DNA of 64,000 nt from Neotamlana sargassicola (GCF_020523965.1 NZ_JAJAPX010000004.1:1-64000); one strand, 5' to 3'. Shown: positions 46,444-55,899, numbered from the stretch's first letter. Notes: a model not told the origin generated them from the sequence alone. Translations and numbers: made by a program.

Positions 46444-47793
46444 ATGAAAATTATAATTGCTGGTGCTGGTGAAGTAGGATTTCATTTGGCGAAACTTTTG
46501 TCTTACGAGTCGCAAGAAATTACCTTAATTGATATTGATAAAGATAGTTTGGCTTACGCCGATACACATTTAGATATTAAAGTAATTCGAGGAGATGCAA
46601 CCTCCAGAGCTATTTTAAAAGATGCGCGAATTGAAGATTCCGAATTATTTATTGCCGTTACTGCCAGCGAAACTACAAATATAACAGCCTGTGTTTTGGC
46701 AAAACAATTAGGGTCGGACAAAACTATTGCTAGAATTACAAACCCCGAGTTTATAAGACATAAAGATGAATTAGGTTTTACTAAACTTGGTATAGACGAA
46801 CTTATTTCTCCAGAATCCTTGGCGGCTTCAGAAATTGAGGTATCACTTAAACAATCGTCGTTTAAAGATGCTTACGAGTTTGAAGATGGCGCTTTAAAAA
46901 TGGCTGGTTTAGTATTATCTAGTCAAGCTCTTTTTGTTGGCAAAACAGTAAAAGAAGCTGCTAAAATTTTCCCAGAAATTCATTTCGTGCCCATTGCAAT
47001 TCAACGTTTTGGTGCACAAAATACTATTATTCCGCGTGGAGACACCGTTTTTCAAAAAGGAGATACCGTGGTTTTTATTACCACCGAAGACGGTGGTGAA
47101 GAATTGTGCCGATTAACAGGAAAAGCCAATCGAGATATAAAAAATGTAATGGTTTTAGGTGGTAGTAAAATTGGTTATAAGACCTCTAGAGAGCTAGCCG
47201 AAAAAGGTATTAACGTTAAATTATTTGTCGAAAATAAAGAGCGTGCTTTCGATTTTGCCGATGATTTACCTAAGGTATTAGTTTTACATGGCGATGGTAA
47301 AAATGTAGATTTACTAGAAGAAGAAAACATTAGCGATATGGATGCATTTATCGCTGTTGGTGAAAATTCTGAAACCAATATAATGTCCTGTTTAGTTGCT
47401 AAATCGAAAAATGTGAAGAAAACAGTAGCTCTTGTAGAAAACATGGATTATTTCGAGCTGTCTCAATCGGTTGGTATTAGTACGTTAATTAATAAAAAAC
47501 TTTTAGCAGCAAACACTATTTTTAGATACATTCGTAAAGGTGAAGTGGTTGCAATGACTAAACTTAACAACATGAATGCCGAACTATTAGAGTTTGAAGT
47601 TAAAGCATCTTCTGCCATTTGTAATAAATATATTAAGAAATTAGATTTCCCACGTTCGGCCATAATTGGAGGTGTTATTCGAGATGGTGTAGGTCAAATA
47701 GCCTTAGGCGATTTTAAAATTCGTAAAGGCGACCTTGTAGTAGTATGCAGTTTACTACAATCTATTAAAGGTGTTGAAAAATTATTCCGCTAA
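46444..47793 (+). CDS. trkA: Trk potassium uptake regulator TrkA
   Basis: This 449-residue cytoplasmic NAD+-binding protein gates the TrkH channel. Two RCK halves are visible: Rossmann motif IIAGAGEVGFHLAKLL at the start and VMVLGGSKIGYKTSRELA in the middle, each followed by a TrkA-C domain. It is followed by trkH after 9 bases, so the two form an operon driven by the box at 46412-46419. With the MthK-like channel at 30 kb, this gives the cell a separate K+ uptake route. Confidence 0.96.
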   Translation: MKIIIAGAGEVGFHLAKLLSYESQEITLIDIDKDSLAYADTHLDIKVIRGDATSRAILKDARIEDSELFIAVTASETTNITACVLAKQLGSDKTIARITNPEFIRHKDELGFTKLGIDELISPESLAASEIEVSLKQSSFKDAYEFEDGALKMAGLVLSSQALFVGKTVKEAAKIFPEIHFVPIAIQRFGAQNTIIPRGDTVFQKGDTVVFITTEDGGEELCRLTGKANRDIKNVMVLGGSKIGYKTSRELAEKGINVKLFVENKERAFDFADDLPKVLVLHGDGKNVDLLEEENISDMDAFIAVGENSETNIMSCLVAKSKNVKKTVALVENMDYFELSQSVGISTLINKKLLAANTIFRYIRKGEVVAMTKLNNMNAELLEFEVKASSAICNKYIKKLDFPRSAIIGGVIRDGVGQIALGDFKIRKGDLVVVCSLLQSIKGVEKLFR

Positions 47794-47802
47794 AACTTTA
47801 AA

Positions 47803-49296
47803 ATGAAACTTAACTACAAAATCATTTTTTATTTTTTAGGATCGCTGTTATTATTTAATGGTGGGTTTATGTTAATTTCAACATTAATAAGCCTAATTTA
47901 TAAAGATGGTGTAACCTTAGAGCTCGCAATTTCTAGTCTTGCAAACCTAATTTTAGGAGTAATTGTTATGTTTTTTACCAGTAAGCATACCAAGGAAATT
48001 AATAAACGGGAAGGTTATATTGTGGTAACTTTTGGCTGGATTATTATGTCGCTCTCTGGCGCTATTCCCTATGTTATAACTGGAAGTATCCCCAATTTTA
48101 GCAATGCCTTTTTCGAAACTATGTCGGGTTATACCACTACTGGTGCGTCAATTTTAAACGATATTGAAGCCGTTCCAAAAGGAGTATTGTTTTGGCGTAG
48201 TTTAACACATTGGATAGGTGGTATGGGAATTATCGTTCTAGCCATTGCAATTTTACCACTTTTAGGAATTGGTGGCATGCAGCTTTTTGCAGCTGAAGCA
48301 CCTGGACCAAGTGCCGATAAATTGCACCCAAGAATTACCGATACGGCCAAACGACTTTGGTTAATTTATTTTGGTTATACGGCAGCAGAGACCTTATTTT
48401 TAAGTTTAGCGGGCATGTCGTTTTTCGATGCGATAAATCATGCGCTTTGTACACTGTCAACTGGTGGGTTTTCAACAAAAAATGCGAGTGTGGCTTACTG
48501 GAACGACCAACCTATTATACAATACATAATAATTTTATTTATGTTTTTGGCAGGCACAAATTTTGTATTAAGCTATTTCGCCTTTAAAGGAAAAGTACAA
48601 AAAGCAATACGCGATGAAGAATTTAAACTCTACTCTAAATTTGTTTTAATTTTTACAGTAATCGCTTCAATCATAATATACTTTAATGCCGATTTAACAG
48701 AATCGTCTATAAACCACCCAATGGTTTGGGGAAAAGCTGAAAGTGTTTTTAGGCATGCTTTATTTCAAGTGCTTAGTGTTATTACAACTACAGGTTTTGT
48801 TTCGGCCGATTATACTTTATGGACGCCCTTTTTAGTGGTTTTCTTTTTTGGCATCATGTTTCTTGGTGGTTCTGCAGGAAGTACTTCTGGAGGTGTAAAA
48901 GTAGTGCGCCATTTAATTTTAATTAAAAATGGATTTTTAGAGTTTAAAAGAGCTCTTCATCCAAATGCCATTATTCCTGTACGTTATAACAAAAAGGCTA
49001 TTGAAGGTGGTATTGTATTTAATATTTTAGGCTTTTTCATCTTGTACATGCTGTCCTTTATTATAGGTGCATTAGTGTTTTCCATGTTTGGAATCGACTA
49101 TAAATCAGCGATTGGTTTAGCTGCATCTACTTTAGGAAATGTAGGTCCGGCATTAGGAGATTTTGGTCCCGTAAACAACTATGCGGCACTACCCGATTTA
49201 GCACAATGGTGGGCTTCGTTTTTAATGCTTATTGGGCGACTGGAATTATTTACAGTACTTATATTGTTAACTCCTTTTTTCTGGAGAAATAGATAA
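47803..49296 (+). CDS. trkH: Trk potassium transporter membrane subunit TrkH
   Basis: This 497-residue inner-membrane protein has about ten membrane helices and four degenerate pore loops. Filter-like motifs are visible as TMSGYTTTGAS, LSTGGFSTKNAS, TTTGFVSADY and TLGNVGPALGDFGP. The SGSTSGG-type gate loop appears as GGSAGSTSGGVKV. It works with TrkA for K+ uptake. It ends six bases before the convergent histidine kinase gene; no terminator is evident between them. Confidence 0.96.
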   Translation: MKLNYKIIFYFLGSLLLFNGGFMLISTLISLIYKDGVTLELAISSLANLILGVIVMFFTSKHTKEINKREGYIVVTFGWIIMSLSGAIPYVITGSIPNFSNAFFETMSGYTTTGASILNDIEAVPKGVLFWRSLTHWIGGMGIIVLAIAILPLLGIGGMQLFAAEAPGPSADKLHPRITDTAKRLWLIYFGYTAAETLFLSLAGMSFFDAINHALCTLSTGGFSTKNASVAYWNDQPIIQYIIILFMFLAGTNFVLSYFAFKGKVQKAIRDEEFKLYSKFVLIFTVIASIIIYFNADLTESSINHPMVWGKAESVFRHALFQVLSVITTTGFVSADYTLWTPFLVVFFFGIMFLGGSAGSTSGGVKVVRHLILIKNGFLEFKRALHPNAIIPVRYNKKAIEGGIVFNILGFFILYMLSFIIGALVFSMFGIDYKSAIGLAASTLGNVGPALGDFGPVNNYAALPDLAQWWASFLMLIGRLELFTVLILLTPFFWRNR

Positions 49297-49302
49297 CATA
49301 TT

Positions 49303-50427
49303 TCAATTAAAACCTTTTTCTGCGTTTTTAAAAAAAACACTAAAAGTAGTACCTACATTTATAGCACTATTTACAGATATTTTACCTCCCATTGATTCTA
49401 TTTGATTTCTGGTAATAAATAATCCTAAACCAATAGCATCTTTATTTCGGTGAAAAGTTTTATACATTTGAAACATATTAGCACCGTGCTTATCTAAATC
49501 TATACCAACACCATTATCCTTAATTGTAAAAACTACAAAACCATTATCCAAATAACTAGATAGCACTACCTGTCCTAACCGCTCACTACTCCTATATTTA
49601 ATAGCATTAGTTAATAGGTTTAAAATTATACTATCTAAATAAGCTGGAATTGCTTTAATACAATGATCGGGGTTAATATTATTTACCACATCAAAATTAT
49701 GCTTTTTAAGTAAAGCACTAACATTGTATATTGCATTTTTAACATATGTGTACAAGCTTAACGACTTTAGCTTAGATACCGAAACTGCCCTAATCTTGGC
49801 TATCTCAGATAAATGAGCAACGGTTTCATTTAAATTAGTTATAGACTCTTTTAAATACTTGAAATTGTCGTTTTTTAAAGTAATTTCAGGATCTTCCTCT
49901 TCAATAAAACCAAAAAGAACATCTAAATTAGCTGCATGTGTTCTTAAATTATGCGTAATAATATTGGCAAAATTAGACAATCTTACATTTTGCTCTTGGG
50001 CAACATCTAGCATTATTTCAAAATCTTTCGTTGCAGATTTTTGGCTAGAAATGTCATGAATTTGAGATATAAAATATAACGGGCTACCTACCTCGTCTTT
50101 CACTAAAGACACCGATAAAAGTGCCCAAACTATATGTCCTGCTTTATGAAAATAACGCTTCTCCATTTGGTAGCTTTCAATTTCATTATTTAATAAAGCA
50201 TACATTTTATTTAAATCTGTATCTAAATCATCTTTATGCGTAATATCTTGAAATGTTAAGCCATATAGCTCTTCTTTTGGGTAGCCAAGTGTTTTTTCAA
50301 TACTATCATTAACTTTTATCCAATCTCCATTTAAGCTAACAATGGCAATACCGCCATTAGCGAAATTAAATATACTTTCAAAAATCTTGTATGTATCGAG
50401 CTTTATACCTCTTTCTTTACCACTCAT
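49303..50427 (-). CDS. Soluble PAS-domain sensor histidine kinase
   Basis: These 374 residues contain an N-terminal PAS domain (about 13-125, GGIAIVSLNGDWIKVNDSIEKTLGY). A dimerisation segment carries phospho-acceptor His159 in THNLRTHAANLDVLFG, and an HATPase domain follows with N-box (LLTNAIKYRS), G1 (IKDNGVGIDL) and G2 (AIGLGLFITRNQIESMGG). No membrane segment or signal peptide exists, so it senses a cytoplasmic cue. No response regulator gene is adjacent, making it an orphan. A TACATTTG box at 50435-50442 (minus) may be its promoter, nearly abutting the ATG. Confidence 0.88.
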   Translation of the reverse strand: MSGKERGIKLDTYKIFESIFNFANGGIAIVSLNGDWIKVNDSIEKTLGYPKEELYGLTFQDITHKDDLDTDLNKMYALLNNEIESYQMEKRYFHKAGHIVWALLSVSLVKDEVGSPLYFISQIHDISSQKSATKDFEIMLDVAQEQNVRLSNFANIITHNLRTHAANLDVLFGFIEEEDPEITLKNDNFKYLKESITNLNETVAHLSEIAKIRAVSVSKLKSLSLYTYVKNAIYNVSALLKKHNFDVVNNINPDHCIKAIPAYLDSIILNLLTNAIKYRSSERLGQVVLSSYLDNGFVVFTIKDNGVGIDLDKHGANMFQMYKTFHRNKDAIGLGLFITRNQIESMGGKISVNSAINVGTTFSVFFKNAEKGFN

Positions 50428-50434
50428 TCTAAAT

Positions 50435-50442
50435 CAAATGTA
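50435..50442 (-). promoter_or_regulatory. Candidate -7 box of the histidine kinase gene
   Basis: TACATTTG on the minus strand matches TAnnTTTG only 7 bases before the ATG, which would give an almost leaderless mRNA. Confidence 0.4.
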
Positions 50443-50545
50443 AAAAAAATTAACATATAAAAAGTACCGTTTATCGATTTTTAATAAGATTTATACTACT
50501 TTTAAAAAACACTTAAAATTATCGCTTAAAAAGCAATTAATTATT

Positions 50546-50553
50546 TATATTTG
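50546..50553 (+). promoter_or_regulatory. -7 box of the rpsO promoter
   Basis: TATATTTG is an exact TAnnTTTG match 53 bases before the rpsO ATG. A 7-bp hairpin (TGAAAGA/TCTTTCA, 50559-50575) follows within the expected leader and could be relevant to S15 autoregulation. Confidence 0.55.
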
Positions 50554-50606
50554 CCGCTTGAAAGAAAATCTTTCATATACATAAAAATCATTTAAATAAT
50601 ATTAGC

Positions 50607-50876
50607 ATGTATTTAACTAAAGAAAAGAAAGAAGATATCTTCGCAAAACACGGTAAAGGAAAAAACGATACTGGTTCTGTAGAGGGTCAAATTGCGTTAT
50701 TCACGCACAGAATTAACCACTTAACAGAGCATTTAAAACAAAATCGTAAAGATTTTAATACTGAGCGTTCGTTAGTAAAATTAGTAGGTAAGCGTCGCGC
50801 ATTACTAGATTATTTAACTAAGAAAGATATTTTAAGATATCGTGCTATAGTTAAAGAATTAGGATTAAGAAAATAA
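50607..50876 (+). CDS. rpsO: Small ribosomal subunit protein uS15
   Basis: This 89-residue primary 16S rRNA-binding protein has the four-helix signature (DTGSVEGQIALFTHRINHLTEHLK and LVKLVGKRRALLDYLTKKD). It is followed by a strong terminator and then pnp, the widely conserved rpsO-pnp pair, but the terminator and 266-base gap mean pnp probably also has its own promoter. Bacterial S15 represses its own mRNA in several phyla through varied leader structures; a short leader hairpin is present here. Confidence 0.97.
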   Translation: MYLTKEKKEDIFAKHGKGKNDTGSVEGQIALFTHRINHLTEHLKQNRKDFNTERSLVKLVGKRRALLDYLTKKDILRYRAIVKELGLRK

Positions 50877-50878
50877 TT

Positions 50879-50905
50879 AAAAAGAGGCTTTTTAGCCTCT
50901 TTTTT
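50879..50905 (+). terminator. Intrinsic terminator of rpsO
   Basis: An 11-bp stem (AAAAAGAGGCT with its complement) has a TTTT loop and a T-run, immediately after the rpsO stop codon. Confidence 0.85.
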
Positions 50906-50928
50906 GTTTTAAAATATAGGTTTCACAA

Positions 50929-50997
50929 GTCATTACAAAAAGTGAAACAAGTGGTTAAAATATTTACCATATCACAATACATGTGATTTGTAATGAC
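50929..50997. other. Long-loop inverted repeat upstream of pnp
   Basis: GTCATTACAAA (50929-50939) is perfectly complementary to TTTGTAATGAC (50987-50997), an 11-bp stem with a 47-base interior. It lies between the rpsO terminator and pnp. Its role is unknown; it may be a relict repeat or part of a structured leader. Confidence 0.5.
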
Positions 50998-51079
50998 AAA
51001 TTTTGAAGAAGCTTTTACGGTTTTTCATTGGTCACAACAACAACTACACAACAACACAACGACCATTGTTTAACATTTA

Positions 51080-51127
51080 GTTTAAGTTAAAATACTTCGA
51101 CTACGTTCAGTATAACATAACTTAAAC
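51080..51127. other. Palindromic element just upstream of pnp
   Basis: GTTTAAGTTA (51080-51089) pairs perfectly with TAACTTAAAC (51118-51127) around a 28-base core containing TTCGACTACGTTCAG, ending 15 bases before the pnp ATG. The core resembles small intergenic repeats I recall from Flavobacteriaceae. In E. coli a leader hairpin of pnp is cut by RNase III as part of autoregulation, so a similar role is possible. Confidence 0.55.
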
Positions 51128-51142
51128 AAGAATTAAAATTTT

Positions 51143-53386
51143 ATGATTCCACAAACATTTAAGGAGGTTATAGACCTTGGTGACGGTAGAGAAATTTCTA
51201 TTGAAACCGGAAAACTAGCAAAACAGGCTCATGGCTCTGTTGTTGTAAAATCGGGTGACACTATGTTGCTTTGTACCGTAGTATCAAACTACAATGCTGC
51301 CGATGTAGATTTTTTACCTTTAACGGTAGATTATCGCGAAAAATTCGCTGCTGCTGGTCGTTACCCAGGCGGATTTTTTAAACGCGAAGCACGCCCTAGT
51401 ACCGAAGAAATTTTAGTAATGCGTATTGTAGATCGCGTATTACGTCCATTATTCCCTAAAGATTACCACGCTGAAACTCAAGTTATGATTCAGTTAATGT
51501 CTTTAGACAAAGATGTAATGCCAGATGCCCTAGCTGGTTTAGCTGCTTCTGCGGCTATTCAATTGAGCGATATTCCTTTTGAAACACCTATTTCTGAAGT
51601 TCGCGTTGCTAGAATCGATGGCGAATTCATCATCAACCCTAGCTTATCACAATTAGAACAATCGGACATTGATATGGTTATTGGTGCTTCTGAAGATTCT
51701 GTGATGATGGTTGAAGGTGAAATGAGTGAAATCTCTGAAGAAGAAATGGTAGAAGCTATAAAAGTTGCTCACGAAGCCATTAAAGTTCAAATTGAAGCTC
51801 AAAAACGTTTAGTTGCTCAAGTTGGAGCAAAAGAAACACGTGAATATGAGCCTGAAGCTGAAGATGAAGCCGTTCTTGAAAAGGTAAAAGCTTTTGCTTA
51901 CGATAAGTGTTACGATATTGCTAAAAGTTCATCATCAAAACACGATAGAGGTTTAGCTTTCTCCGAATTAAAGGAAGCATTAAAAGCAGAATATACTGAA
52001 GAAGAACTTGAAGAAGTTGGAGGTTTAGTGTCAAAATACTTCAGTAAAATTCAAAAAGAAGCAGTTAGAAACTTAGTTTTAGAAGAAGGTATTCGTTTAG
52101 ACGGTCGTAAAACTACCGAAGTACGCCCAATTTGGTGTGAGGTAGATTATTTACCATCTACACACGGTTCTTCAATATTTACTCGTGGGGAAACTCAAGC
52201 TTTAGCAACGGTTACTTTAGGTACATCGCGTGAAGCCAACATGATTGATAACCCATCGTTAGAAGGTGAAGAACGCTTCTATTTACATTATAATTTCCCT
52301 CCATTTTCAACGGGTGAAGCTCGACCTTTAAGAGGAACTTCACGTCGTGAAATTGGTCATGGTAACTTAGCACAACGTGCATTAAAACGTATGGTTCCTG
52401 CCGACTGTCCGTACACTGTACGTGTGGTGTCTGAAGTATTAGAATCTAACGGTTCGTCGTCAATGGCAACAGTTTGTGCTGGTACTATGGCTTTAATGGA
52501 TGCCGGTGTACAAATGATAAAACCTGTATCGGGTATTGCTATGGGATTAATTTCTGATGGTGAACGTTACGCTGTTTTATCTGATATTTTAGGTGATGAA
52601 GACCATTTAGGTGATATGGACTTTAAAGTTACTGGAACCGAAGATGGTATTACAGCGTGCCAAATGGATATTAAAATTAAAGGCTTAAGCTACGAGATTT
52701 TAGTAAATGCATTAAACCAAGCTAAAGAAGGTAGAATGCACATTCTTGGTAAATTAACCGATACTATTGCAACTCCAAACAATGCTGTTAAAGCTCACGC
52801 TCCTAAAATGGTTACAGCAACGTTACCAAACGATTTAATTGGTGCCTTTATAGGACCTGGTGGAAAAGTAATTCAAGAATTACAAAAAGAAACAGGTACA
52901 ACCATTGTTATTAACGAAGATCCTGTTACCGAAGAAGGTATAGTTGAAATTTTAGGAACAGACCAAGCTGGTATTGATGCTGTTTTAGCTAAAATTGACT
53001 CTTTAACTTTTAAGCCAGAAGTTGGTAGCATTTACGAAGTTAAAGTAATTAAAATGCTAGATTTTGGTGCGGTAGTAGAATATACTGAAGCGCCAGGAAA
53101 CGAAGTATTATTACACGTAAGTGAATTAGCTTGGGAACGCACTGAAAACGTTTCTGATGTGGTAAACATGGGCGATGTTTTTGACGTCAAGTACTTTGGA
53201 GTAGATTCAAGAACGCGTAAAGAAAAGGTATCTCGTAAAGCTATTTTACCTAAACCAGAAGGTTGGGAAGATAGACCAAAACGCGACAACAACCGTAACA
53301 GAGATAATAATCGTGGACGCGATAACCGAAATAAAGGTAACAGAAGAGACGATAGAAAACCTAGAGAAAATAGAAACGACGATTAA
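51143..53386 (+). CDS. pnp: Polyribonucleotide nucleotidyltransferase
   Basis: These 747 residues form a trimeric 3'-5' phosphorolytic exoribonuclease. The two RNase PH-like domains are present (first: [23 protein letters not shown]; second: [17 protein letters not shown] with [16 protein letters not shown] near the active site). KH ([16 protein letters not shown]) and S1 ([21 protein letters not shown]) domains follow. The C-terminus is a basic Arg/Asn/Asp-rich tail ([18 protein letters not shown]), probably extra RNA-binding sequence. It follows rpsO and ends in a strong terminator. Confidence 0.97.
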   Translation: MIPQTFKEVIDLGDGREISIETGKLAKQAHGSVVVKSGDTMLLCTVVSNYNAADVDFLPLTVDYREKFAAAGRYPGGFFKREARPSTEEILVMRIVDRVLRPLFPKDYHAETQVMIQLMSLDKDVMPDALAGLAASAAIQLSDIPFETPISEVRVARIDGEFIINPSLSQLEQSDIDMVIGASEDSVMMVEGEMSEISEEEMVEAIKVAHEAIKVQIEAQKRLVAQVGAKETREYEPEAEDEAVLEKVKAFAYDKCYDIAKSSSSKHDRGLAFSELKEALKAEYTEEELEEVGGLVSKYFSKIQKEAVRNLVLEEGIRLDGRKTTEVRPIWCEVDYLPSTHGSSIFTRGETQALATVTLGTSREANMIDNPSLEGEERFYLHYNFPPFSTGEARPLRGTSRREIGHGNLAQRALKRMVPADCPYTVRVVSEVLESNGSSSMATVCAGTMALMDAGVQMIKPVSGIAMGLISDGERYAVLSDILGDEDHLGDMDFKVTGTEDGITACQMDIKIKGLSYEILVNALNQAKEGRMHILGKLTDTIATPNNAVKAHAPKMVTATLPNDLIGAFIGPGGKVIQELQKETGTTIVINEDPVTEEGIVEILGTDQAGIDAVLAKIDSLTFKPEVGSIYEVKVIKMLDFGAVVEYTEAPGNEVLLHVSELAWERTENVSDVVNMGDVFDVKYFGVDSRTRKEKVSRKAILPKPEGWEDRPKRDNNRNRDNNRGRDNRNKGNRRDDRKPRENRNDD

Positions 53387-53410
53387 TTTGTTATAATATT
53401 TTTAAAACTG

Positions 53411-53439
53411 AACCTCGATATTTTTGTAATATCGAGGTT
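53411..53439. terminator. Intrinsic terminator of pnp
   Basis: A 12-bp stem (AACCTCGATATT with its complement) has a 5-base loop and a T-run on the plus strand, 25 bases after pnp. It could also stop reverse transcription from the small gene at 53466. Confidence 0.85.
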
Positions 53440-53465
53440 TTTTATTTGAATATATTCAACTTTTT

Positions 53466-53786
53466 TTATGCCTTTAATTTTTCAACAGATTCTAAAACAC
53501 TTTTTTGCGTTTGTTGTTTTAAAGCTTCAAAATCGTTAAACTGATAATGTTTAGAAAGTTTTATATCATTAATATACAATTCTAAATGTGACAAACAGTG
53601 TAGCATTTTAAGCTTATTGTCTAACTGTAGTCTGTACATTTCGGATGTATTTACGTCAAATTCATTTACTTCAAACAATGGTTTGCTATTAATTCGTTTC
53701 GATTTTATTATAAAAAACCTTGAATAATTAATAGCTAAATAAACTAATATCTGTACTGTAATATAACTTAAAAAATAAATAAACAT
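53466..53786 (-). CDS. Hypothetical membrane-anchored protein
   Basis: These 106 residues start at ATG 53786 with one hydrophobic segment (FIYFLSYITVQILVYLAINY), then a polar, partly helical domain (MYRLQLDNKLKMLHCLSHLELYINDIKLSKHY) ending in a charged helix. I do not recognise a family. It lies between the pnp terminator and the yajC terminator, so it is probably its own unit. The open frame can be extended 12 codons upstream, but the ATG chosen fits the membrane segment better. Confidence 0.6.
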   Translation of the reverse strand: MFIYFLSYITVQILVYLAINYSRFFIIKSKRINSKPLFEVNEFDVNTSEMYRLQLDNKLKMLHCLSHLELYINDIKLSKHYQFNDFEALKQQTQKSVLESVEKLKA

Positions 53787-53856
53787 AATGGATTTGGTTA
53801 TTGTTTTATAGTAGTAAAACACCCAATAACCAATTTACCCTACTAAAAAACATAAA

Positions 53857-53882
53857 AAAACCTCCTAAACTTAGGAGGTTTT
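53857..53882 (-). terminator. Intrinsic terminator of the nusB-DUF1573-yajC unit
   Basis: An 11-bp stem (AAAACCTCCTA with its complement) has a 4-base loop and a T-run on the minus strand, about 20 bases after yajC. Confidence 0.8.
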
Positions 53883-53903
53883 AAAAATGCTAACGCCTTT
53901 TAA

Positions 53904-54200
53904 TTATTTTTTTTCTGTTACTGGTGCATTAAGTTTTTCACTCATTTCCATTGAAATAGCCGATCTATCAAACTTTAATTTACCTGCCAAAGTTTCAATA
54001 ACACAAGAGTTATCCTTATCGTTTAACTCGGCAATTTTACCGTGTAATCCGCTTTTGGTTATTACTTTATCGCCTCGTTTTAACTCGGCTGCAAATTTCT
54101 TTTCTTTTTTTGCGCGTTTCATTTGCGGTGCAATCATAAAAAAATACACCACTACAAACATTAATGCAAAAGGTAGTAAACTACTTAAACCTTCTCCCAT
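53904..54200 (-). CDS. yajC: Sec translocase accessory subunit YajC
   Basis: These 98 residues have one membrane helix (LPFALMFVVVYFFMIAPQMKRAKKE, residues 8-25) followed by the conserved cytoplasmic YajC domain (LKRGDKVITKSGLHGKIAELND). It associates with SecDF. Here it is the last gene of nusB-DUF1573-yajC on the minus strand, 13 bases after DUF1573, a grouping frequent in Bacteroidota. The secDF genes are not in the window. Confidence 0.95.
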   Translation of the reverse strand: MGEGLSSLLPFALMFVVVYFFMIAPQMKRAKKEKKFAAELKRGDKVITKSGLHGKIAELNDKDNSCVIETLAGKLKFDRSAISMEMSEKLNAPVTEKK

Positions 54201-54213
54201 TTTTTATATTTAA

Positions 54214-54693
54214 TTAGTGTGCTGCTGGAGCGTTAGTTACTTTATTAGGATCTGGTTTTACAAAAGCCATAATTTTTACAGTTTCTTTACCTTTTTCGGT
54301 ATTTGCTGTAACAGTAATAGTTTTTGTTACTTTGTTTGATCCGCTACCATTAAATTTAACAGTAAATTCGCCAGATTCGCCCGGAGCTAAAGGTTCTCTA
54401 CTCCAGTTTTGAGGGACTGTACAACCGCAAGAACTTTTAATATCGGTAATAACTAAAGGTGCATCACCTGAATTTTTATATTTAAAAACCGTTTCAACCG
54501 CTGTTCTAGATTCTATTTCACCAAAATCGTGTTCTGTTTTTTCAAATTCGATAACTGGAAATTTTGATGCTACCGCATCTCTTTCAGCCGCAGCTGCAAT
54601 ATTGCTTTCGTCAATTTTTTTTGCTGCGTTGTCCTTACAAGATGTAAAAGCTAACATGGCAAACGCCGCTAGGCCTAAGATGATTTTTTTCAT
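54214..54693 (-). CDS. DUF1573 lipoprotein
   Basis: These 159 residues start with a lipoprotein signal (MKKIILGLAAFAMLAFTSCKD, acylated Cys19). The DUF1573 domain follows with HDFGEIESRTAVETVFKYKNSGDAPLVITDIKSSCGCT and the paired cysteines of SCGCT, on an Ig-like (ASPM-SPD-2-Hydin type) fold. It is predicted to be anchored in the envelope. Function is unknown. It sits between nusB (87 bases) and yajC (13 bases), presumably in one transcript. Confidence 0.9.
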   Translation of the reverse strand: MKKIILGLAAFAMLAFTSCKDNAAKKIDESNIAAAAERDAVASKFPVIEFEKTEHDFGEIESRTAVETVFKYKNSGDAPLVITDIKSSCGCTVPQNWSREPLAPGESGEFTVKFNGSGSNKVTKTITVTANTEKGKETVKIMAFVKPDPNKVTNAPAAH

Positions 54694-54780
54694 AATAAAA
54701 ATTAAATTTTAAAAATTTGGTTCGTAAAAATACTAATTATTTAAGCTACTAAAAACTTTTTGTAAAGTTCTTAACACTCT

Positions 54781-55725
54781 TTAAAGTAAGCCTCGGCCTA
54801 CTTTTTGCAATTTTCCAGAAGCTTCATATTCTTTTACCAACTTATCTAAAATACCATTAATAAAAACACTACTTTTTGGTGTGCTATATTCTTTTGATAT
54901 TTCCAGATATTCATTTATAGTAACTTTTACTGGTATTGACGAAAATTGATTAATCTCACAAATAGCCATTTGTAACAATACATAATCTACATTAGCAATT
55001 CTATCGGCGTCCCAGTTTTTGGTTTTACCTTCAATTTCTGTATTTAAACTAGTTCGATTTAATAATGTTTTTCTAAACAATTCGATTGCAAATTGCTTAT
55101 CGTCTATATCTTTATATAATTTCGGAGTAAAGTGTTGCCCAGAACCATTAGGTTTTACTTTTCTTAAAAGCTTTAAAATGGTAGTATTTACAATTGGCAA
55201 ATCGTCTAACCAAGTCAGGTTTTTATCTTCGATATAATCGTATAACTTTTCGTTAGGAGCTACAATTTCTTTATAAACATCAACAATAAAATCTTTATCC
55301 TCTTTAAAATCGGAGGTTCTAGTTTTCATATAATCTTTATACAAATTACTCGATGTAATGGCTTTAAAAATAACATCAACGTATTCGCTATCTAACTCCC
55401 AATTATCAATTTTTCTGCTTTCTAAAGCATCGCGTAACGCTTCACTTTCGCATAAAGCGCTTAACACTTGGTTGTTTACAAATTTTCTATTGGGATCTTT
55501 GTCTTCTTTAGTTGCAAGATGTTTTTGTTGCTTTTTTACAATATCGCTAGCTGCTCTTTTTTGTACTTCAATTAGTAACGACAGCATTAAAAGGTATAAA
55601 TTTTGGATATTTTCTATGCTAAATAGCAGAAATTTTTGGTCTTTACTAAAATCGTCACTTTCAGAGCCTTTAAAAGCATATAGGCCTTGCATGACTTTAA
55701 TGCGGATGTGTCTTCTATTAAGCAT
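54781..55725 (-). CDS. nusB: Transcription antitermination factor NusB, long form
   Basis: These 314 residues, against about 140 in E. coli, start MLNRRHIRIKVMQGLYAF, the conserved NusB N-terminal helix. The C-terminal NusB core contains VDYVLLQMAICEINQFSSIPVKVTINEYLEISKEYSTPKSSVFINGILDKL. An additional central region of about 150 residues is typical of Bacteroidota NusB. It binds boxA RNA with S10 (NusE) for rRNA antitermination. A CAAAAGTA string at 55779-55786 (minus) is a candidate -7 box. It heads the DUF1573-yajC unit. Confidence 0.93.
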   Translation of the reverse strand: MLNRRHIRIKVMQGLYAFKGSESDDFSKDQKFLLFSIENIQNLYLLMLSLLIEVQKRAASDIVKKQQKHLATKEDKDPNRKFVNNQVLSALCESEALRDALESRKIDNWELDSEYVDVIFKAITSSNLYKDYMKTRTSDFKEDKDFIVDVYKEIVAPNEKLYDYIEDKNLTWLDDLPIVNTTILKLLRKVKPNGSGQHFTPKLYKDIDDKQFAIELFRKTLLNRTSLNTEIEGKTKNWDADRIANVDYVLLQMAICEINQFSSIPVKVTINEYLEISKEYSTPKSSVFINGILDKLVKEYEASGKLQKVGRGLL

Positions 55726-55778
55726 AATTACAAAGAACTTTTATAAAACAAATATGTCGTTTAAAAAATTTTACGCTG

Positions 55779-55786
55779 CAAAAGTA
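55779..55786 (-). promoter_or_regulatory. Candidate -7 box of nusB promoter
   Basis: On the minus strand TACTTTTG matches TAnnTTTG, 53 bases before the nusB ATG. No -33 match was found. Confidence 0.45.
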
Positions 55787-55899
55787 ATACTATATTTAAT
55801 AATTTCTCATGTTTATTTTTAAATAATTATTACAAATTAATTAAGCAATGTTTAACAATTGAATTACGCCAGTATTCGATGTAATTATCATTAATAAAC

